A DNA stretch of 64,000 nt from Phycisphaerae bacterium (GTDB lineage: Bacteria > Chloroflexota > Anaerolineae > 4572-78 > J111), in contig JANQQF010000194.1 of the NCBI GenBank assembly GCA_028285035.1, positions 1 to 64,000 of the forward strand, given 5' to 3'. The notes beneath the pieces were generated by a model. The model was not told where the DNA came from and ran no database searches. It worked only from the letters and a program-made list of their open reading frames with translations. This document shows positions 1 through 8,310 of this stretch, piece by piece (the first letter of the stretch is position 1; each line of letters starts with the position of its first letter). A program made the position numbers and the translations under genes.

Positions 1-63
1 ATCCATCGTTCGCTGCCCCCCGGTCAGTGGATGCCCGACAAAAGCATTCGGGCAGGACATGAC
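1..63 (-). repeat. dispersed intergenic repeat, copy 1
   Basis: Read on the minus strand this is a small hairpin (CCCGAATGC...TCGGGC) followed by ATCCACTGACCGGG and ending in ATGGAT. A second diverged copy lies at 6557-6637 on the plus strand with the same order of blocks. The copy may continue beyond the left edge. It looks like a short non-coding repeat family; no coding potential was seen. Confidence 0.55.
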
Positions 64-122
64 TTTTTTATTCCGGTTTTTATTTGATTTCTCTATTAGT
101 TGTTTTATCTACATTCTTCCCA

Positions 123-1274
123 TCACTTCACCACTAAATCAAGCGACAAGCGAGACAAAGACTCGCAGCCATCCTCGGTCACAACCACAGTGTGGCCGAA
201 GCACATCGCTTGCTCGGCGTCGCTATCCATCAAAATCATATGTAGGAAATAGACCATATTTGGGGCGGCGATGACAGGATTGCCGTGGTAGAACATCGGC
301 CAATCCATCCAATTGGGAGCGAAGGTGGTGCCGAGGCTGTAACCGGTGGCATTGAGCCGATGTTTGTTCATCCCGGCTTCATCGCAAACGCGGGCGTAGG
401 CGTCAAACACTTCGCCGATAGGGCGGCCCGGTTTGAGGGCGGCCTTGCAGGCCTCCATTGCCCCCAAGCAAATTTGATGCTGCTTGATCTGATAATCGGA
501 GGCCCCACCAATCGGAATGGTGCGCATCATCGCGGCGTGATAGTGACGGTAGGCTCCGGCGAATTCTAGCGTAAGTTGATCTTGCTCGGAGAGATGGCGT
601 CGGCCTGAAAAGTAACGGCAGAGCAGGGCATCGCGGCCTGAGCCGATGATAAACTCGTTACCAGGATAGTCACCCCCACCTTTGAAGATAGCCCCTTGCA
701 TCGCAGCCAAAATGTCGCCTTCGAACACACCGGGCGCGGTCAGCTCGTGGGCCGCTTCCAAAGCTTGATCGGCCAGTTCAGCGGCCTGCCGGACGTATTC
801 CAACTCAGCCTCGCTTTTCACCAAACGCAGTCGGCTGACCACATCCGAGGCATCGACCAAAGTGCAAAAGCCATCCATCGCCGCCTCGACCTTACGACCA
901 TTCGCCGCAGTCAGCCCGTAAGCATCGTACTCAACCCCCAACCGTTTTCCCTGACAGCCATATTCCACCAAAATATCTTTCAGTTCCACAGCTGGTGTAG
1001 CGTCTGGCCCATCCACCCAAATCCGAATGTCATCGATGATGGAGGTGTGCCGCGCCTGTCGGAGGTCGGGGGCACGCGTAATCAGGGTCATGCGGCCATC
1101 GTTGTGCAGATATAGGCATTGGAAGAAAACATACCCAAAGGTGTCGTAGCCACTCAAGTAATACATACTCTCCTGGCGAAACATCAACAGACCATCAAGT
1201 TCCCGCTCGGCCAACATGGCCAAGGTCTGTTGCTTTCGTGCCTCAAATTCTTCTTTGGTGAAATGAATTGCCAT
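123..1274 (-). CDS. M24-family creatinase-like hydrolase (DoeA-like)
   Basis: 383 residues with the two-part layout of the M24 pita-bread family: an N-terminal domain (about 1-150, containing MYYLSGYDTFGYVFFQ) and a C-terminal catalytic fold (about 160-383). Metal-dependent M24 peptidases normally have an Asp in the motif before TRT. Here the segment reads LEFAGAYRHYHAAMMRT, so the usual metal-binding Asp residues appear replaced. That fits the metal-independent creatinase branch and resembles ectoine hydrolase DoeA, whose YDTFGY and TGYSLG...W.D.PM features are also present. The substrate cannot be deduced. A ribosome site (AAAGAGGG) sits just upstream of the ATG. It is followed by the HAD gene's region on the same strand, with 30 bases between them. 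Confidence 0.82.
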   Translation of the reverse strand: MAIHFTKEEFEARKQQTLAMLAERELDGLLMFRQESMYYLSGYDTFGYVFFQCLYLHNDGRMTLITRAPDLRQARHTSIIDDIRIWVDGPDATPAVELKDILVEYGCQGKRLGVEYDAYGLTAANGRKVEAAMDGFCTLVDASDVVSRLRLVKSEAELEYVRQAAELADQALEAAHELTAPGVFEGDILAAMQGAIFKGGGDYPGNEFIIGSGRDALLCRYFSGRRHLSEQDQLTLEFAGAYRHYHAAMMRTIPIGGASDYQIKQHQICLGAMEACKAALKPGRPIGEVFDAYARVCDEAGMNKHRLNATGYSLGTTFAPNWMDWPMFYHGNPVIAAPNMVYFLHMILMDSDAEQAMCFGHTVVVTEDGCESLSRLSLDLVVK

Positions 1275-1304
1275 TGGAAAAACCCTCTTTGGATTTACGG
1301 GATG

Positions 1305-1958
1305 TTAGGCATTGTTTGCTTCAAGCTGGGCGAGTAAGTTGAGAACATCGCCCATATTGGTGAACACTTTAGCACCCGCTTGAGTCAACAATTCGGCTGG
1401 GGTACGACCCGCGTAGCTGAGGACGGTCATCCCCGCAGCTTTGGCGGCCTGAACACCGACTGGGGTATCTTCGATGACGACACAATTGGCTGGAGAAAAG
1501 CCCATTGTCCGAGCCGCATGTAAGTAGACGTCTGGCTCAGGCTTCCAGCGTTGGACATCGTAGCTGCTGAATAGCTTGCCTTCAAAAAATGGGAGCAACC
1601 CCGTTACAGTCAAGTTGAGTGTCATCTTGGAAACGGGGCCATTTGAGGCGACGCAAATAGGATAAGGCAGATTAGTAACAACCGCTTCAATACCAGGTAC
1701 TGCTTTTAGTCGCTCCCGAAAGGCGACGGCACTGCGCTGTCGATATTGGGCCTCAAAATCATCAGGAAGTGGTTGCTGGGTATGTTCGGCAATGTAGGGA
1801 AAAATCACGTCGAGCGAAGCCCCAGTCAATCTAGCCAAGCCCTCAGACAAATCAGGTGCCCCCAACTCAGACGCCAGTTCAACAAAGACTCCATTGATGA
1901 GGGGTTCGCTATCAACCAACACCCCATCACAATCAAAGATTACAAGATCAATATTCAT
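1305..1958 (-). CDS. HAD-superfamily phosphatase/phosphomutase-like hydrolase
   Basis: 217 residues. Motif I is FDCDGVLVDSE, with nucleophile D9 and acid/base D11 at the N-terminus. Motif II is VASNGP, motif III KPEPDVYL and motif IV VIEDTPVGVQAAKAAGM. The helical cap inserted after motif I is typical of the beta-phosphoglucomutase/GPH/YieH group, which dephosphorylate or isomerise small sugar phosphates in the cytoplasm. The exact substrate is not readable. It is transcribed with the M24 gene downstream. The ribosome site is weak. Confidence 0.85.
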   Translation of the reverse strand: MNIDLVIFDCDGVLVDSEPLINGVFVELASELGAPDLSEGLARLTGASLDVIFPYIAEHTQQPLPDDFEAQYRQRSAVAFRERLKAVPGIEAVVTNLPYPICVASNGPVSKMTLNLTVTGLLPFFEGKLFSSYDVQRWKPEPDVYLHAARTMGFSPANCVVIEDTPVGVQAAKAAGMTVLSYAGRTPAELLTQAGAKVFTNMGDVLNLLAQLEANNA

Positions 1959-2006
1959 TGGCGTTTCGATTCGGAGACCTATAAAATCTTTTTACTGCGT
2001 GTTAAA

Positions 2007-2068
2007 TCGAATTGGAGACTAGAACTAGGATTTCAAACAACCTCCAATCTCTAGTCTCCAATCTCCTA
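2007..2068. repeat. intergenic inverted repeat (GGAGACTAGA...TCTAGTCTCC)
   Basis: GGAGACTAGA is followed about 30 bases later by its exact reverse complement, with CCAATCTC units around it. It lies between two minus-strand genes and resembles the other AT-rich repeat modules in this window. It could also end transcription. Confidence 0.45.
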
Positions 2069-2073
2069 ATCTT

Positions 2074-2637
2074 CTAGTGACCGTTCTTCCATTTGATGTT
2101 ACAGCCCATACTTGGCTTTTGCATCTCAGCAACAGGTTGACCCGCTAAAATGTTATTAAGGGCAGCTCGAATATCTTGCCCTGTTACTGGAACGTCGTTG
2201 CCAGGGCGGGAATCATCTAATTGACCACGATAAACCAGCTTCAGATCACCATCGAAAATGAAAAAGTCAGGGGTGCAGGCGGCTTGATAGGCTTGGGCCA
2301 CTTCTTGAGTTTCATCGTATAGGTAAGGGAAGTTGAAACCTTGCTCGGCGGCCACTACCTTCATTGCTTCTGGACCATCGTCAGGGTATTGTGCCACATC
2401 ATTAGCGCTAATCGCCACGATTGAAACACCTTGGGGCTGATAATCGGTGCCTAATTGGGCCAGTTGGCTGTTCACGTGTTTTACAAATGGACAGTGATTA
2501 CAGATAAACATTATCAATGTCGCTTTATCCGATTTCAAATCAGCCAAACTTTTCATCTCACCCGAAACGGTATCCGGCAAGGTAAAATCTGGGGCTGTTG
2601 TGCCTAAATAAATCATAGTTGAGAGAGTTTGTGCCAT
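2074..2637 (-). CDS. thioredoxin-fold redoxin (AhpC/TSA-like)
   Basis: 187 residues of thioredoxin fold: an N-terminal APDFTLPD segment, then the dithiol motif CNHCPFVKH at about 46-54. This variant is typical of a bacterial redoxin group annotated as thioredoxin-like or peroxiredoxin-related. CTPDFFIFD and the terminal CNIKWKNGH are also characteristic of this group. There is no signal peptide, so it is probably a cytoplasmic thiol reductase or peroxidase. Strong ribosome site AAAGGAG upstream of the ATG. The natural partner is unknown. Confidence 0.85.
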   Translation of the reverse strand: MAQTLSTMIYLGTTAPDFTLPDTVSGEMKSLADLKSDKATLIMFICNHCPFVKHVNSQLAQLGTDYQPQGVSIVAISANDVAQYPDDGPEAMKVVAAEQGFNFPYLYDETQEVAQAYQAACTPDFFIFDGDLKLVYRGQLDDSRPGNDVPVTGQDIRAALNNILAGQPVAEMQKPSMGCNIKWKNGH

Positions 2638-2694
2638 TGTAGGTCTCCTTTGAATAAAATTGGTTAATTTAGAGGCGGGTAGTATAGCATATAT

Positions 2695-2870
2695 GTTGGA
2701 AGGCTGGAAGGCTGGAAGGTTGGAAGGTTGAAATCGTAACTACCGTAGAATTAGGTCATTTTGAATACTATATTGTTATATTTTTGGACAGGATTGACAC
2801 GATTTTCAGGATTGAATAATAAAAAATCTTATCAATCTTATCAATCTTGTTAATCGTGCCAATTGTTATA
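2695..2870. repeat. short tandem GGYTGGAA units and AT-rich repeat
   Basis: Four near-perfect copies of an 8-base GGYTGGAA unit occur at 2697-2730. They are followed at 2795-2870 by a GATTGACACGATT...CAGGATT / AATCTTATCAATC low-complexity module whose ends are roughly inverted. No gene is visible here. Confidence 0.45.
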
Positions 2871-2897
2871 CAAAGCTTTTAACTCAATTTTGAGGAT

Positions 2898-3386
2898 TTA
2901 AACGCCATCAATCTCAACTTCGGCCTCGATCTCGACTGGGAAATCAAACGGTAATTCAGCCATTCCGACAGCTGAACGGGCGTGTTGGCCTCGCTCTTGG
3001 CCGTACAGCGCCAAAATCAGATCGGAACAGCCATTGATCACTTGGGGTTGCTGGTTAAAGCCAGGCGCCGAATTCACCATTCCAAAAATTCGTAGCCACG
3101 CTGTGACCCGATCCAAATCACCCAAGGCTCGTTTCAAATCGCCCAGCATTGACAGGGCGGTTAATCGGGCTGATTCGTAGGCCTGCTCGACGGTCACGTC
3201 AGCCCCAACTTTGCCAAACGGACCGGCCAGTGAGCCATCTGGATTTTGGGCAGCATGCCCCGAAACATAAACGCGATTGCCTCGCACGCGAACCCAAGAA
3301 AATGGTAGTTCTACACCCGGCGGGGCTTGAAATGGTTCAGGCAAAGTTAGACCCATTTCAGCTAATTTTTGTTCAATTTCGGACAT
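2898..3386 (-). CDS. RidA family (YjgF/YER057c/UK114) protein
   Basis: 162 residues of the RidA fold. The C-terminal signature reads RSAVGMAELPFDFPVEIEAEVEI, with the family Pro-Val-Glu-Ile-Glu block. Canonical RidA hydrolyses reactive enamine/imine intermediates from PLP enzymes. This protein is longer than the usual 130 residues and carries an extra N-terminal LPEPFQAPPGVELPFSW segment, as in the YjgF/Rid subfamilies of less certain activity. The ATG is preceded by GAGAGGAG. Confidence 0.85.
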   Translation of the reverse strand: MSEIEQKLAEMGLTLPEPFQAPPGVELPFSWVRVRGNRVYVSGHAAQNPDGSLAGPFGKVGADVTVEQAYESARLTALSMLGDLKRALGDLDRVTAWLRIFGMVNSAPGFNQQPQVINGCSDLILALYGQERGQHARSAVGMAELPFDFPVEIEAEVEIDGV

Positions 3387-3431
3387 CGTTTTGGTCTCCT
3401 CTCAAAATAGCATATAGCAAAAATCAAATTT

Positions 3432-3516
3432 TTTGGACACGGAACTTACGGAAAGCACGGAGAAATTATTAGAAGATTACGTGTTATTCCACGTTTTCCG
3501 TGTCCCATCAAACTTG
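3432..3516. repeat. GACACGGAA / TTCCGTGTC dispersed repeat, copy 1
   Basis: GACACGGAA near the left end is matched by TTCCGTGTC at the right end, with CCACGTTTTCCGTGTCCC as the right block. A second copy with the same end blocks lies at 23448-23531. It can form a hairpin in the gap between ridA and the next gene. Confidence 0.5.
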
Positions 3517-3556
3517 TCGATTAGCGTTACTGGTGTTTAGTAAAATATCCATTCCA

Positions 3557-5125
3557 TTAACGCCGTAGAACACGTTGCAACACAGCCATTAATTCTTCTA
3601 GTCTAAAAATATAGGCCAACGCACCATAAATCAGCCCACCCAACGCCAGCACCAGAAGATCCGAAAGCCAGATGGGATCAAAGCCAAAATACGGCAAGGT
3701 AAATTGTAACATTGCCCCCATTATCAAGGTAATCAATAACATTTTGCTTACAGCAACGAGTAAGCCCGTATCAGCCAGCCCATCCATTCGCGGTTTGAGC
3801 AAGTAGAGCAGTACAACCATCTCAAGAAGAACAGCTACGGAGTTGGCTAAGGCTAATCCCCCCAGGGGCGACCAACCGATTGATTCGAAAAGCTGCATAA
3901 ACCAGAGGCTAAAAATGACATTGATGATCATCGTCAGCACAGCGATAATGACGGGGGTTTTGGTATCTTTGAGGGCGTAGAAGGCGCGGGTGGCAATTTC
4001 GACCACGGCGTGCCCTACCAAGCCGATCGCAAAGAAGCCCAAGGCCCACGCAGTCAATTGGGTCGATTGGGCAGTGAATTCCCCTCGTTCGAGTAGTAAA
4101 CGCACGATTGGTTCACGTAAAATCAAGAGGCCTATTGCTGCTGGGAGGGTCAGGAAGAGTAAATTTCGTAAGGTGAGGCCAAAAATGCGACGCATCTCGG
4201 CGACATCATCTTTAGCGGCCAAAGCGGCGAGCGTGGGAAACAGAGCAGTCGCCACCGACTGGGCAATAATTCCTTGAGGAAGCAACATGATGATCCAAGC
4301 ATATTGCAGGGCCGTGATACTACCGACCGCTAAACTGGCCGCCAAAAAGGTCGTCACCACAAAATTGATTTGTACTGCGGCCAAACCGAGCACCCGTGGG
4401 GCCATCAACCGCCCCACCTCACGGAGGTAAGGATCGGTGTAATTCAAGTTCGGGCGAAAACGCATTTGGTGTTGAATCAAGCCCGGAATTTGGACCAGCA
4501 AGTGTCCAACCGCCCCGATGACCACCCCGGCGGTCAGGCCACGAACACCCCAAATTGGGCCGAGAAATAACGCCCCAAAAATGATGGAGAGGTTATAAAT
4601 GATGGGGGCTAGGCCAGGAAGCAAAAAATGTTGGCGAGCATTCAATATCCCCATCAACACCCCACTCACCCCAAAAATCACTGTCGAAATCAACATCCAG
4701 CGCATTAATTCGGCCGTGAGAGCTTGCTGGTCAGGTGTAAAATCGGGGAGGAAAAGCGTGACCAAAGCGGGGGCAAAGATAGCCGCGATCCCTGACAAAA
4801 TGGTCAGGATCAGGGTGATCCAACTGATTACCCCAGAGGCCAATCGCCACGCTCCGGGTAAATCCTCGCGGGCGAGATAGCCGGTGAAAACGGGAATAAA
4901 GGCCGATCCCAAGGCTCCCCCTGCAACGACATAAAAAAGAAAATCGGGCAGGCGAAAGGCAGCCCAGTAGGCATCAATTTCAGCCGTCGTGCCGAATTGG
5001 CGGGCAATGATAATTTGTCGTAGCAATCCCAAGGCTCGGCTCATAATGAAGAGTACCATCATGAGTGAAGCTGCTCGGGCTACTCGGCCTAGATGAGATT
5101 GTGACGTTGTTGTCGCTTGAGTCAT
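3557..5125 (-). CDS. murJ: lipid II flippase MurJ
   Basis: 522 residues, almost wholly hydrophobic, with about 14 membrane segments as expected for MurJ/MviN, which moves lipid II across the cytoplasmic membrane during peptidoglycan synthesis. Family features are SRALGLLRQIIIARQFG near the N-terminus, AYWAAFRLPDFLFYVVAGGALGSAFIPVF, and the mid-protein GIIAQSVATALFPTLAALAA block. The length is normal. No cell-wall gene adjoins it, so it seems to be a stand-alone unit. An AT-rich inverted repeat lies upstream at 5150-5215. Confidence 0.93.
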   Translation of the reverse strand: MTQATTTSQSHLGRVARAASLMMVLFIMSRALGLLRQIIIARQFGTTAEIDAYWAAFRLPDFLFYVVAGGALGSAFIPVFTGYLAREDLPGAWRLASGVISWITLILTILSGIAAIFAPALVTLFLPDFTPDQQALTAELMRWMLISTVIFGVSGVLMGILNARQHFLLPGLAPIIYNLSIIFGALFLGPIWGVRGLTAGVVIGAVGHLLVQIPGLIQHQMRFRPNLNYTDPYLREVGRLMAPRVLGLAAVQINFVVTTFLAASLAVGSITALQYAWIIMLLPQGIIAQSVATALFPTLAALAAKDDVAEMRRIFGLTLRNLLFLTLPAAIGLLILREPIVRLLLERGEFTAQSTQLTAWALGFFAIGLVGHAVVEIATRAFYALKDTKTPVIIAVLTMIINVIFSLWFMQLFESIGWSPLGGLALANSVAVLLEMVVLLYLLKPRMDGLADTGLLVAVSKMLLITLIMGAMLQFTLPYFGFDPIWLSDLLVLALGGLIYGALAYIFRLEELMAVLQRVLRR

Positions 5126-5149
5126 AGAGAGTTCAAGTGTTATTTAGGA

Positions 5150-5222
5150 TTGACGATTTTTGATTTACGAGACAAGTTCATCGTGTTACCATTCGTCAAT
5201 CGTAAATCCGAAATCGCAAATT
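5150..5222. repeat. AT-rich inverted repeat (GATTTACGA...TCGTAAATC)
   Basis: ATTGACGATTTTTGATTTACGA is followed by a mirrored TCGTAAATCCGAAATCG. It fits the style of the other intergenic repeat modules in this genome and may act as a transcription end between two minus-strand genes. Confidence 0.45.
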
Positions 5223-5226
5223 TCCT

Positions 5227-6357
5227 TTAAGATCCTGTATCCTGCTTCAATTCCCGATCAAAAAACTCAGTTACTCGCTGCATAAAGAGATCCCAGCTTG
5301 CGCCTTGAAAGGCGTGTCCTTGTCCTTCATACACATAGTATTCAACCTCACGCTCGGCGGCAATGAAAGCGTCATTCAGATCGGCTGACCAGCGAGGTGG
5401 GGTGCTATTATCTTCTGTGCCAATATGAATTTGGACGGGAGCAATGACTTTATCGAGGTGATAGATGGGCGAGGTCTTTTGCAAGAAGTCGGGTGAAAAA
5501 ACAGCGTTGGCATAGGCCTCAACCAGAACGGGGTCCATATCCCGAGGGACAAACACCCCCCACCGCGAAAATATCTCAGCATCGTAGCCACTGACCGAGG
5601 CATAGAGCACGCCCGCCTTGATACGCGGATCGATGGTAACGGCTTTGGTCGTCAAACCGCCGCCCATACTGTGCCCCCACATTCCGATGCGGTCTAAATC
5701 CGCCTCGGGAATCGAGGGCAAGGAGCTAACGAGATTTAAAGCATCAATCAGGATACCTGTGCGGAAAAAATTATCTCCCTCATCCGATTGTCCCCAACCT
5801 CGAAAATCGGATGAAACGGTCAAATAGCCTTGGGCATTGAGATATTCTGCTGCCTTCCACGTATCTGCCCCCGACCAATAACGGGCTGGGGCAATCCAGC
5901 CGTGATTGAGAACGACCACGGGGAAAGGTGGTTCGCCCTGCGGAATCTGCAAGATACCCGTAATCGTTAGATCGTCGCTTGGGTAGTCGATGTAGTAACG
6001 GGTAAACGTATCAGTGGTGGTCAGCACTGACCGAATTTGGATGGTGCCCCCAGGGAATTCACGCTGTCGCAAGCCATCGATGGTATATGGCTCCATCGGA
6101 TGGGGGGTGGGCGTGGGAGTATTGCTCGGCGTCGGTGTAATCGTCGGCGTTGAGGTTTCGGTTGGCGTATTTGTCGGAGTTGGGGTTGAAGTCGCCGTAG
6201 AGGTTGATGTGAGTGTTGGGGTATTTGTTGGTGTTTCGGTTGGAGTTGATGTTAATGTCACTGTATTCGTCGGAGCCTGAACAATCTCAGTGGGGGTCTC
6301 TGTTACCCCACATCCCACAATGATCAGAACACCCATTATTATCATCAAAAATTTCAT
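5227..6357 (-). CDS. secreted lipoprotein alpha/beta hydrolase with PT-rich linker
   Basis: 376 residues from the ATG at 6357, which follows a GAGAG ribosome site and gives a clean signal (MKFLMIIMGVLIIVGC, lipobox Cys16). An in-frame ATG at 6384 is possible but spoils the signal. A long Thr/Pro-rich linker of TPT repeats then leads into an alpha/beta-hydrolase domain of the dienelactone hydrolase/prolyl-oligopeptidase type. Nucleophile S230 lies in GHSMGG, the likely acid is in HIGTEDNSTPP, and the His in GQGHAF. It is predicted to be an outer-face esterase or peptidase; the substrate is unknown. Confidence 0.85.
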   Translation of the reverse strand: MKFLMIIMGVLIIVGCGVTETPTEIVQAPTNTVTLTSTPTETPTNTPTLTSTSTATSTPTPTNTPTETSTPTITPTPSNTPTPTPHPMEPYTIDGLRQREFPGGTIQIRSVLTTTDTFTRYYIDYPSDDLTITGILQIPQGEPPFPVVVLNHGWIAPARYWSGADTWKAAEYLNAQGYLTVSSDFRGWGQSDEGDNFFRTGILIDALNLVSSLPSIPEADLDRIGMWGHSMGGGLTTKAVTIDPRIKAGVLYASVSGYDAEIFSRWGVFVPRDMDPVLVEAYANAVFSPDFLQKTSPIYHLDKVIAPVQIHIGTEDNSTPPRWSADLNDAFIAAEREVEYYVYEGQGHAFQGASWDLFMQRVTEFFDRELKQDTGS

Positions 6358-6801
6358 AAATCTCTCTTTTCCATAAATGACCAATTATCGTATAAATCTT
6401 TCCGTTGCGGTAGAAGAACTCGGACATGGTACTCAGTGGCCCATCAACCGACAAATGCGTGGATCAGCTAAAGATTTCTACAGAAGTTACACACTTGACA
6501 CTCGGACAGGTCATTTCGATGCCGCTTATGCTTACCGAGAAATCTGACTTTTTTGTGTCATACCCGACAACTTCATTCGGGTATCCACTCACTGGGAGCA
6601 ACGAGTCATGGATTCTCGCCAAAATCACGCGGGAATGACATGGCCAAAAGTTTCTTTCTTGTAGAAGGCCAGCAGTCGGGCTTCTCCGTTATTAGAAATA
6701 GCATTTAAAGAAATCGTTGCACAGTTCCTATTTTATTTGAATTCATATCTATTTTGGACTATACTGGGCGGATGTTAGCGTGAGGCTGACAGGGAACCAT
6801 T
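6358..6801. other. intergenic region with one repeat copy
   Basis: About 440 bases between divergent genes. Apart from the repeat at 6557-6637 nothing coding is convincing; the small open frame at 6426-6638 lies across the repeat. Promoters of both flanking genes must be here, but no strong consensus pair was recognised. Confidence 0.5.
6557..6637 (+). repeat. dispersed intergenic repeat, copy 2
   Basis: GTCATACCCGACAACTTCATTCGGGT forms a small hairpin and is followed by ATCCACTCACTGGGAGCAACGA, ATGGAT and a second hairpin ATTCTCGC...GCGGGAAT. The first part matches the minus strand of 1-63 block by block. Confidence 0.55.
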
Positions 6802-7416
6802 ATGGCAAATTTGGAACATGTGGAATTAGCCCATCGCTACGCGAACGGCGAGCGAGGGCGACGCTTGGAAATGCTCGATTTATCAGGGGCGGATTTAAGC
6901 GGTCTCGACTTTTCAGATGCGTGGCTGCGTGACACCAATCTGACTGAAGCTCAGTTGCAAGGCTGCCGTTTTGTGGGCGCCCCGATGCCGGGAGTCAATT
7001 TGACCGGAGCCAATTTAACGGGAGCCGATTTGCACGGCGCAATTGCCGCCGGGGCCATCTTCAATCAAGCCATGTTAGCCCAAACTAACATGCGCTCCAT
7101 CGATCTGTATGGGGCCAGTTTGATTGAGGCTGATCTGCAAGCGGCTGACTTAATGCAGGCCGACTTGTCCTTGGCTCAAGCCAATCGGGCTAATTTCTAT
7201 CAGGCTAAATTAACGCGAGCCATCTTGTTCAAAACCAATCTGACAGCGGCTGATTTACGCGAGACGGATTTAGAAACGGCTGAAAATGTGAGTAGTGCGC
7301 AGTTTGATGAGGCACTTTTGCCACCACATTATGTTCCCAAGAACAATCCGCGCCGTTCCCGGTTTGCCCGTGGCTTTTTTGAGCCGAAACGACGATGGTG
7401 GGGTGGGTCGAAGTAG
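6802..7416 (+). CDS. pentapeptide-repeat protein
   Basis: 204 residues. From about residue 25 to 165 the sequence is built of five-residue A(D/N)LXX units such as ADLSG, ANLTG, ADLHG and ADLMQ, which coil into a square beta-helix. The short C-terminal tail is basic (RRSRFARGFFEPKRRWWG). No enzyme domain is attached and no signal peptide is present. Some members of this fold mimic DNA and protect gyrase, but most have no known role; nothing here decides between them. Confidence 0.85.
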   Translation: MANLEHVELAHRYANGERGRRLEMLDLSGADLSGLDFSDAWLRDTNLTEAQLQGCRFVGAPMPGVNLTGANLTGADLHGAIAAGAIFNQAMLAQTNMRSIDLYGASLIEADLQAADLMQADLSLAQANRANFYQAKLTRAILFKTNLTAADLRETDLETAENVSSAQFDEALLPPHYVPKNNPRRSRFARGFFEPKRRWWGGSK

Positions 7417-7464
7417 TATGTATATACCCACCTCATTAAGAATAAATTGTGATAAGGTCTAGCT

Positions 7465-7908
7465 ATGAGCCAGATTGAGACAAAATATCATGAAGGTTAT
7501 TGCCGAGTTGAATCAGGTATATTTCTAAGCAATGATCAGACTTATCGAATATACTTTGCCCCCAAACGAGGTTACTACGCAGATAACGAAGAGCCTTTAT
7601 CAGCTTTGGTAGCCGAAAATGGTGAACAATGGTGGTTCGAGACAGAAGCACGGAATAAAATTAAAGTGGGAGATCTCAATGCTATTGTTGGTGGGGGGCC
7701 GTATGAAGGAGAGGGATTTGTCGCTTTAACTAAAAGAGGAAAACTACAGTGGATTATACACTTCGAAAGTAGCGAAGTTTTTACTGAAGTGGAAATCGCA
7801 AATGATTTCGTGATTGCCCGTGCTAATGATTATCCTCACAAAAATACTCTTACTGTGCGCATCGAATCGCCAAAGGAGTTTACTTTTAGTGAGAGGATAA
7901 CCTTATAA
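7465..7908 (+). CDS. hypothetical protein, 147 residues
   Basis: Not recognised. The protein is rich in beta-strand-forming residues, acidic, with Trp/Tyr clusters (QWWFETEA, FAPKRGYYADN) and no signal peptide or membrane segment. The ATG has an AAGG ribosome site, and codon use looks coding although more AT-rich than the neighbours. It lies in line with the next genes, separated by 63 bases from the 112-residue unknown protein. Confidence 0.6.
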   Translation: MSQIETKYHEGYCRVESGIFLSNDQTYRIYFAPKRGYYADNEEPLSALVAENGEQWWFETEARNKIKVGDLNAIVGGGPYEGEGFVALTKRGKLQWIIHFESSEVFTEVEIANDFVIARANDYPHKNTLTVRIESPKEFTFSERITL

Positions 7909-7971
7909 CAAGGCGATAGAACAGAATAAACTTAACAAGATAAAAAATTAATTATTTTTAGGATAAAACTT

Positions 7972-8310
7972 ATGGCTGGACCAGTTGATTTTCCAACGGT
8001 GCAATGGGCCCGCAAGATGGGGACTATGACCGAACAATTGAAGGGCTTGTCGCCGGATGATTTGCGCAAGCTGGCTAATTTTGCCGAAAAGTTAGCTGAG
8101 TTACGCGAAAATGAGGGTGAGCTAACCCCGCAACAAACACAGGTATTGCTACAGTGTCTCCATATCCGAGATGAGATTGTGCAGTTGGAAGTGCGGAAGG
8201 GTGGCGTCTATGCTGAGTTTACGGGTGGGGGTCTGGAGTACGAGCGGTTCTTACTTCGGGCCGATGGTAAGGTGCCCAATAGTCGCTATGAAACGAAGAA
8301 AGCCTCGTGA
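7972..8310 (+). CDS. hypothetical protein, 112 residues
   Basis: Not recognised. The first 70 residues look helical (LSPDDLRKLANFAEKLAELRENEGELTPQQTQVLLQ); the last 40 look beta-rich. It is soluble, with no signal peptide. Its stop codon overlaps the GTG start of endonuclease III in a GTGA, suggesting translational coupling, so a DNA-repair link is possible but only by context. Confidence 0.65.
   Translation: MAGPVDFPTVQWARKMGTMTEQLKGLSPDDLRKLANFAEKLAELRENEGELTPQQTQVLLQCLHIRDEIVQLEVRKGGVYAEFTGGGLEYERFLLRADGKVPNSRYETKKAS

Noticed and set aside
6014..6280. Gly/Val-rich open frame on the plus strand
   Set aside because: It is the antisense shadow of the Thr/Pro-rich linker of the lipoprotein hydrolase; the repeats keep all frames open.
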